A stretch of 18,709 nucleotides of DNA from JAGNZR01 sp051652785 (lineage in GTDB: Bacteria > Fusobacteriota > Fusobacteriia > Fusobacteriales > Fusobacteriaceae). Shown here one piece after another: positions 15,140 through 18,709 of this stretch (position 1 is the stretch's first letter; the number at the start of each line of letters is the position of its first letter). The translations under genes and the position numbers were made by a program. The stretch is taken from assembly GCA_051652785.1 (NCBI GenBank), contig JBOFUX010000011.1:1-18709 (forward strand), read 5' to 3'. The notes beneath the pieces were generated by a model, which was not told the DNA's origin, searched no databases, and worked only from the letters and a program-made list of their open reading frames with translations.

Positions 15140-15517
15140 TTATTGATTTTTCCATAACCCATGAATATTACAATATTCTTTTGCTATAACAACATTCCCT
15201 TTTACTACTTTAAAGCATGCTGCTGGCTCTTCTCCTGGTTTTAAATATTTTCTATACAGTCTATCGCCATCAATTATTATTTCAATAAATTGTATATAGT
15301 GTTGCTCGGTCATTGGATGAGCGGTTTCCTTTCCTACCTTTACAAAATAGCCTTCTGCATGTTCTTCTATGTAAGGAACATGTTTTTCTATAGAAGCATC
15401 CTGTATTTTTTCTTCCAATTTAACAAAACCAGGTATTTCATTCCCAGCCTCTTCATTAACTAAAATTTCAATCACTGTATTATTTTTTTCACATTTAAAC
15501 ATATCATATCTTTTCAT
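15140..15517 (-). CDS. Superoxide reductase (desulfoferrodoxin family) with degenerate centre I
   Basis: It reduces superoxide to hydrogen peroxide in the cytoplasm without making oxygen, a defence typical of anaerobes. The length is 125 residues, that of two-domain desulfoferrodoxin. The catalytic centre II is complete: E44-K45-H46 (EKHVPY), H67, H73, C116 and H119 (CNIHGLW). In the N-terminal desulforedoxin domain only C9 remains; the second cysteine of CxxC and the adjacent CC pair are replaced, so the Fe(Cys)4 centre I cannot form. This is the architecture of class III enzymes such as that of Treponema. ATG at 15517 follows AGGAGAA. It lies between perR and the rubredoxin gene; rubredoxin probably supplies electrons and PerR probably controls expression. 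Confidence 0.92.
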   Translation of the reverse strand: MKRYDMFKCEKNNTVIEILVNEEAGNEIPGFVKLEEKIQDASIEKHVPYIEEHAEGYFVKVGKETAHPMTEQHYIQFIEIIIDGDRLYRKYLKPGEEPAACFKVVKGNVVIAKEYCNIHGLWKNQ

Positions 15518-15548
15518 TTTTTCTCCTATAAACAGTTAAGATGCACCT

Positions 15549-15578
15549 ATAATATATTATTCTATAAAATAACAGTAA
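15549..15578 (-). promoter_or_regulatory. Promoter and possible PerR operator of the superoxide reductase-rubredoxin operon
   Basis: Minus strand TTACTG (15578-15573) and TATTAT (15554-15549) with an 18-bp spacer. The spacer contains a 16-bp near-palindrome TTATTCTATAAAATAA (15557-15572, plus strand, one mismatched pair). An AT-rich palindrome between -35 and -10 is a sensible place for a Fur/PerR repressor, and perR is the next gene upstream. The match to the classical 7-1-7 PerR box is imperfect. Confidence 0.45.
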
Positions 15579-15593
15579 TTCCTTTTATTTTAA

Positions 15594-16007
15594 TTAATGT
15601 ATTTTTGAACACTCCTTGCATGTACCTTTAAAATAAATATGTTGCTCAGTAATATTAAATTTTTCTAACCCTTCTATTCCTAAAGATATTGGATTTACTA
15701 TTACATCATAAATCTCACCACAATTTTCACATTTAAAATGACCATGCATCTCGAGAATAATATCATATCTCGTTTCATTTTCTTCAATAACAATTACATT
15801 AATTAACTTATTTTCAATAAATAAATTTAGTGTATTATATACTGTTGTTTTTGATAAAGTAGGGATTTTAGGAGCTAAAGCTTTATATATTGTATCAACT
15901 GTCGGATGTGTTTTATTTTTTAATAGATATTCATATATCTTCATTCTTTGATATGATGGTTTTATACCTTTTTCTTTTAAATATCCTCCAACTTCCTCTA
16001 TACACAT
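15594..16007 (-). CDS. perR: Peroxide-responsive repressor, Fur family (PerR type)
   Basis: This is a 137-residue metal-dependent repressor. The winged helix (about 1-80) contains SYQRMKIYEYL, HPTVDTIY and the recognition helix STTVYNTL-type SKTTVYNTLNLF. The regulatory metal ligands match Bacillus PerR with a constant offset of three: H34, D82, H88, H90 and D101. Aspartate at 101, rather than glutamate, and the oxidisable histidines favour PerR over Fur or Zur. The structural zinc site is C93-x2-C96 and C130-x2-C133. ATG at 16007 follows GGGAG. The adjacent superoxide reductase and rubredoxin genes are likely targets. Confidence is high for family, somewhat lower for peroxide sensing. Confidence 0.88.
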   Translation of the reverse strand: MCIEEVGGYLKEKGIKPSYQRMKIYEYLLKNKTHPTVDTIYKALAPKIPTLSKTTVYNTLNLFIENKLINVIVIEENETRYDIILEMHGHFKCENCGEIYDVIVNPISLGIEGLEKFNITEQHIYFKGTCKECSKIH

Positions 16008-16034
16008 ATACTATCACTCCCTTTACAAAATTAT

Positions 16035-16081
16035 ACTGATTACAGTCTATATATAATACAATGTTTTAATTCTTATGTCAA
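16035..16081 (-). promoter_or_regulatory. Promoter of perR with a start-site inverted repeat
   Basis: Minus strand consensus -35 TTGACA (16081-16076), 17-bp spacer and -10 TATTAT (16058-16053). Directly at the expected start is ACTG-N4-CAGT (16035-16046), a possible autoregulatory operator. The promoter itself is strong; the operator is a guess. Confidence 0.65.
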
Positions 16082-16110
16082 TTTTTTTGTATAACCAAGC
16101 TAATATAAAT

Positions 16111-16560
16111 TTAAATTAAAATTTTTTTCATTAATAATCTGTCTATATTAGGACCGTATTCATTTTTTTGAAACTCTATAATCTCATATCCCTTATTTTT
16201 ATATAAATTAACTCCTATTAAATTTTCAGGATCTACAGTTAAGAGTATTGTGCTATAACCCAGACTTTTAATTTTTTTTTCACTAAATTCTATTAATTTT
16301 TTTGCATAACCCATATTTCTGTATTTTTCTCTTGTTAAAAATCCATATAAAAAAAGTTCTTTTTTTCCTAAAATTTGTATAAATTCAGCTGCTGCAACAA
16401 TTTCATCATTATCTATAATGATATAAAGTAATCCATATCTTGTAAAAGTTTTAAGTAACCAACTATCGGCTCCACCATTTTCTCCAAATACCTCTTCTTC
16501 AATTAGTTTTAAATTTTTTAAAATCTCTGTATCGTTAGATTTAACCTCTTTAAATATCAT
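16111..16560 (-). CDS. GNAT-family N-acetyltransferase
   Basis: A protein of 149 residues with the GNAT fold: beta strands LLYIIIDNDEIVAAAEFI, motif A around LTREKYRNMGYAKKLIEF (R-x2-GYA acetyl-CoA loop) and motif B LTVDPENLIGVNLYKNKGYEII. The substrate is not identifiable. ATG at 16560 is chosen because GAGGTG lies 6 nt upstream; the alternative GTG at 16569 is part of that ribosome site. It is divergent from truA and upstream of perR, from which it is separated by the perR promoter. It has no visible link to the oxidative cluster beyond position. Confidence 0.85.
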   Translation of the reverse strand: MIFKEVKSNDTEILKNLKLIEEEVFGENGGADSWLLKTFTRYGLLYIIIDNDEIVAAAEFIQILGKKELFLYGFLTREKYRNMGYAKKLIEFSEKKIKSLGYSTILLTVDPENLIGVNLYKNKGYEIIEFQKNEYGPNIDRLLMKKILI

Positions 16561-16618
16561 ATTATTCACCTCAAATTGCTTATTTTTTCTTTTAAAACTA
16601 AATTTAATAGTATATTAC

Positions 16619-16624
16619 ATTATA
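16619..16624 (-). promoter_or_regulatory. Possible -10 of the GNAT gene
   Basis: Minus strand TATAAT (16624-16619) lies about 60 nt before the start codon. The -35 region is only A-rich, so the site is tentative. Confidence 0.35.
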
Positions 16625-16663
16625 CATCAATTTTCATTTTTTTCTTTTTATTAAAACTATTTT

Positions 16664-16692
16664 TTGCATTTAATGGCAAAATGATGTAAAAT
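16664..16692 (+). promoter_or_regulatory. Promoter of truA
   Basis: TTGCAT (16664-16669) and TAAAAT (16687-16692) are 17 bp apart, with TG immediately before the -10. The start would be near 16699, about 35 nt before the ATG. Confidence 0.65.
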
Positions 16693-16734
16693 TTGAATAA
16701 ATAATAGAAAAATAAATTAAACCATGGAGAATTA

Positions 16735-17463
16735 ATGAGAAATATTAAATTAACATATGCCTATGATGGAACTGATTTTTTAGGTTTCCAAAGACAACCT
16801 AACTCACGAACAGTGCAAGGAGAACTAGAAAAACTTCTTTCTAAATATATGAAAGAACCGATTAATTTGACATCATCTGGAAGAACAGATAGAGGTGTTC
16901 ATGCTTTTATGCAAGTTTCTAATTTTTTAACAAACTCAACAATTCCACTAAAAAAAATACAGTTAATTCTTAACAGCTCTCTTCCTATAGATATTTCAAT
17001 CACAGCTGCTGAAGAAGTTGATGCTGATTTTAATTCTAGGTTTAGTGCTAAAAAAAGAACTTATAAATATTTTCTTACTCATGAAAAAAATCCCTTTAAA
17101 AACAGATTTGCAACCTATACTTTTCTTAAGCTTGATTTAGAGTCTTTTCTTTTGATTCTACAACCTCTAATAGGAAAACATGATTTTAGAAATTTTAGAT
17201 TGGCAGACTCTAAAAATGTAAATCAAGTTAGAGAAATTTATTCAATTATAGGAAGTTATGAAGGTGGAAATATATGTATTGAGATTAAAGGTAGTTCTTT
17301 TTTGAAGTCTCAAATTAGAATTATCATAGGAACCGCTCTTGAAATTTACAAAGGAAATAAACCTAAAAATTATTTAGAGATTCTTCTTAATGACTTAACT
17401 TATGAGTACCCTAAAATTGTAGCAGAACCTAATGGATTATTTTTATCTAATATAAGTTACTAA
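16735..17463 (+). CDS. truA: tRNA pseudouridine(38-40) synthase
   Basis: This enzyme isomerises uridines 38-40 in the tRNA anticodon arm. The 242-residue length is typical. The N-terminus has LTYAYDGTDFLGFQRQ and TVQGELE. The catalytic aspartate is D52 in SSGRTDRGVHA (47-57). The second half has FSAKKRTYKYFL, GKHDFRNFR and SFLKSQIRIIIGTAL, corresponding to the family's F-x-A-x4-Y and RxMVR-type segments. ATG at 16735 follows GGAG. It is monocistronic, with its own promoter and ended by the hairpins at 17509-17594. Confidence 0.96.
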   Translation: MRNIKLTYAYDGTDFLGFQRQPNSRTVQGELEKLLSKYMKEPINLTSSGRTDRGVHAFMQVSNFLTNSTIPLKKIQLILNSSLPIDISITAAEEVDADFNSRFSAKKRTYKYFLTHEKNPFKNRFATYTFLKLDLESFLLILQPLIGKHDFRNFRLADSKNVNQVREIYSIIGSYEGGNICIEIKGSSFLKSQIRIIIGTALEIYKGNKPKNYLEILLNDLTYEYPKIVAEPNGLFLSNISY

Positions 17464-17508
17464 TCACTTATTATAAAATTGATATAGTTTAAAATATTCA
17501 GATGAAGC

Positions 17509-17547
17509 TTGTGATATTTTTTTTAATATCTAAAAAAAATATCACAA
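17509..17547. terminator. Long perfect hairpin downstream of truA
   Basis: A 16-bp perfect stem, 17509-17524 with 17532-17547, and a 7-nt loop. The loop-proximal part is T8/A8; the outer part is TTGTGATA. It lies 45 bp after the truA stop and probably terminates or protects the transcript. Confidence 0.7.
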
Positions 17548-17557
17548 TCGTAAAAAT

Positions 17558-17594
17558 AAAAAAAGATAAATTTAAATTAAATTTATCTTTTTTT
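17558..17594. terminator. Bidirectional terminator between truA and the PTS gene
   Basis: A 16-bp perfect stem (17558-17573 with 17579-17594), a 5-nt loop, and A7/T7 ends on both strands. It ends 2 bp before the PTS stop codon region and can serve both convergent genes. Confidence 0.8.
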
Positions 17595-17596
17595 AA

Positions 17597-18709
17597 CTAG
17601 CCTCTTTTTACAAAAATATAATTATCTAAAATATTTCTCATTTTTGTAACTTTTCCTCCATAAACAATATGAATATTGTTTATGGCTGGAATTATTATTC
17701 CATTTGGTTTGGATTTTTTTATTAAATTTTGATTAATTAAAGAACTATCTTTTAGCTCTATTCTGAGTCTAGAAATACAGTTATCAACTTCAACTATATT
17801 TTTCAGTCTTCCTAACCCCATTACTAAATTTTCTACAATGTTCTCCTCATTTTCCATTGAACTTTCTATCTTTTTTTCTTCATTTCCAACATCATCAAAA
17901 TCATTTTTATTTCTTCCTATTGTTAAAACATTGAATTTTCTTATTATAATACTATAAGTAAAATAATAAAGAAGAGAAAAAATTGGTCCTAGAATTATAA
18001 ATAGATGCCATTTTGTTTCTATTCCTTGTAACATTCCAAAAACAACCCAATCTATTAATCCACCTTGGATATTACCTATTGCTACACCAAATATTGCTGG
18101 AACCATAAATGCTAACCCTGCTAATATAGAATTAACAAACCATAGTAATGGAGATATAAATATAAATGTAAAATCAACAGGCTCTGTTATTCCTGTTAAT
18201 ATAACAGCTGTTAATCCTGGTATAAAATATTTTAAAAATTTATCTCTCTTCTCTGGTAAAGAACATTTATACATTGCAAATATTGCTGCTGGCATACCAA
18301 ATACCATATGAAGAATTTTTCCTTGAGCTAAAAATAATGTAGCTTTAGGAGAAAATGTCAAATGATTTTCTAATTGAGCGAAATATATATTTAGTCCTCC
18401 AACTTGAGTTGTACCAGCCACATTTTCTATTCCACCAAGAGCTGTAAATCTAAAAGCTTGGTTTAAAATATGGTGAAGCCCTGTTGGATTTATTGCTTTT
18501 TCTATAAACCCATATAAGAATACTCCAAATATCCCTAATTTTGAAATAAATGTTCCACAGAACATAATGCCATTATTTATAACAGGCCATATATAAACCA
18601 ATAATATTCCAACTAAAGGTAGTAATAAAACTGTAATTATAGGCACAAATCTTTTTCCACTATAAAAACTAAGGGAGGGATGAAGTTCAATTTGTCTAAA
18701 TTTATTATG
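17597..18709 (-). CDS. PTS EIICB sugar transporter, glucose/GlcNAc family (5' end beyond the window)
   Basis: The reading frame is open to the last base, so the gene is cut by the window edge; 370 codons are visible. A GTG at 18646 that could be taken for a start is an internal valine: the frame upstream encodes HNKF and then FYSGKRFVPIIT, a conserved EIIC segment. EIIC features are NPTGLHHILN, LAQGKILHMVFGMPAA and the signature LTGITEPVDFTFIF, among several membrane helices. After a charged linker (NKNDFDDVGNEEKK) comes the EIIB domain, with the phosphorylated cysteine in DNCISRLRI and the GII-NNIHIVYGG end. The protein stops after EIIB, so no EIIA is fused to the C-terminus. It imports and phosphorylates a hexose; glucose, GlcNAc and maltose-type substrates are all possible. 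Confidence 0.9.
   Translation of the reverse strand, partial: HNKFRQIELHPSLSFYSGKRFVPIITVLLLPLVGILLVYIWPVINNGIMFCGTFISKLGIFGVFLYGFIEKAINPTGLHHILNQAFRFTALGGIENVAGTTQVGGLNIYFAQLENHLTFSPKATLFLAQGKILHMVFGMPAAIFAMYKCSLPEKRDKFLKYFIPGLTAVILTGITEPVDFTFIFISPLLWFVNSILAGLAFMVPAIFGVAIGNIQGGLIDWVVFGMLQGIETKWHLFIILGPIFSLLYYFTYSIIIRKFNVLTIGRNKNDFDDVGNEEKKIESSMENEENIVENLVMGLGRLKNIVEVDNCISRLRIELKDSSLINQNLIKKSKPNGIIIPAINNIHIVYGGKVTKMRNILDNYIFVKRG

Noticed and set aside
18644..18646. GTG as the start of the PTS gene
   Set aside because: No ribosome site precedes it and the upstream frame encodes conserved EIIC residues (SGKRF before VPIIT) to the window edge; it is an internal valine codon.
1..18709. CRISPR arrays, insertion sequences, prophage genes or defence islands
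   Set aside because: No regularly spaced repeats, transposase, integrase, nuclease or toxin-antitoxin genes were seen; apart from the envelope-modification locus the content is housekeeping or LPS synthesis.

Overview
The window is a gene-dense, very AT-rich chromosomal segment. Lipopolysaccharide core genes (three GT9 heptosyltransferase-type enzymes and an LPS-core-type kinase) point to an outer-membraned bacterium. The low GC, strong AGGAGG-type ribosome sites, PerR-type Fur regulator, superoxide reductase plus rubredoxin, and the style of RecA fit an anaerobic member of Fusobacteriota (Fusobacterium/Cetobacterium-like). The phylum call is an inference from protein character, not from a search.

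Layout. (1) At the left edge a consensus promoter fires leftward out of the window. (2) Positions 217-7319 form one divergent locus. Leftward run a GT2 polyprenyl-phosphate sugar synthase, a small LAB_N membrane protein, a UDP-glucuronate 4-epimerase and UDP-glucose dehydrogenase. Rightward run an OmpR-type response regulator, its histidine kinase and an ArnT-like GT83 lipid-linked sugar transferase. The 165-bp divergent region holds two mirror-image direct repeats of TTTACT-N5-TTTACT (the geometry of PmrA-type boxes) flanking a (TTA)6 microsatellite. Together these encode a plausible self-contained, two-component-regulated pathway: UDP-Glc to UDP-GlcA to UDP-GalA, then polyprenyl-P-GalA, flipping, and transfer to lipid A or core. 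It resembles the Ara4N/Pmr logic but would use galacturonate. This is the most interesting system in the window.

(3) Positions 7415-14605 form one long leftward operon: three GT9 glycosyltransferases and an RfaY/InaA-like kinase (LPS core assembly), followed by recA, recX, plsC and tsaD with overlaps or very short gaps. A bidirectional terminator flanked by 14-bp direct repeats separates tsaD from the ArnT-like gene. (4) A single elongator tRNA-Met(CAU) has its own promoter and terminator (about 14700-14877).

(5) Positions 14927-16007 are an oxidative-defence cluster reading leftward: PerR, a superoxide reductase whose N-terminal iron centre has lost its cysteines, and a 52-residue rubredoxin. 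(6) A GNAT acetyltransferase (leftward) and truA (rightward) are divergently transcribed. (7) At the right edge is the 3' part of a PTS EIICB gene of the glucose/GlcNAc family, which continues beyond the window. Two strong back-to-back hairpins end truA and the PTS gene. No IS elements, CRISPR arrays, rRNA genes or phage genes were seen.
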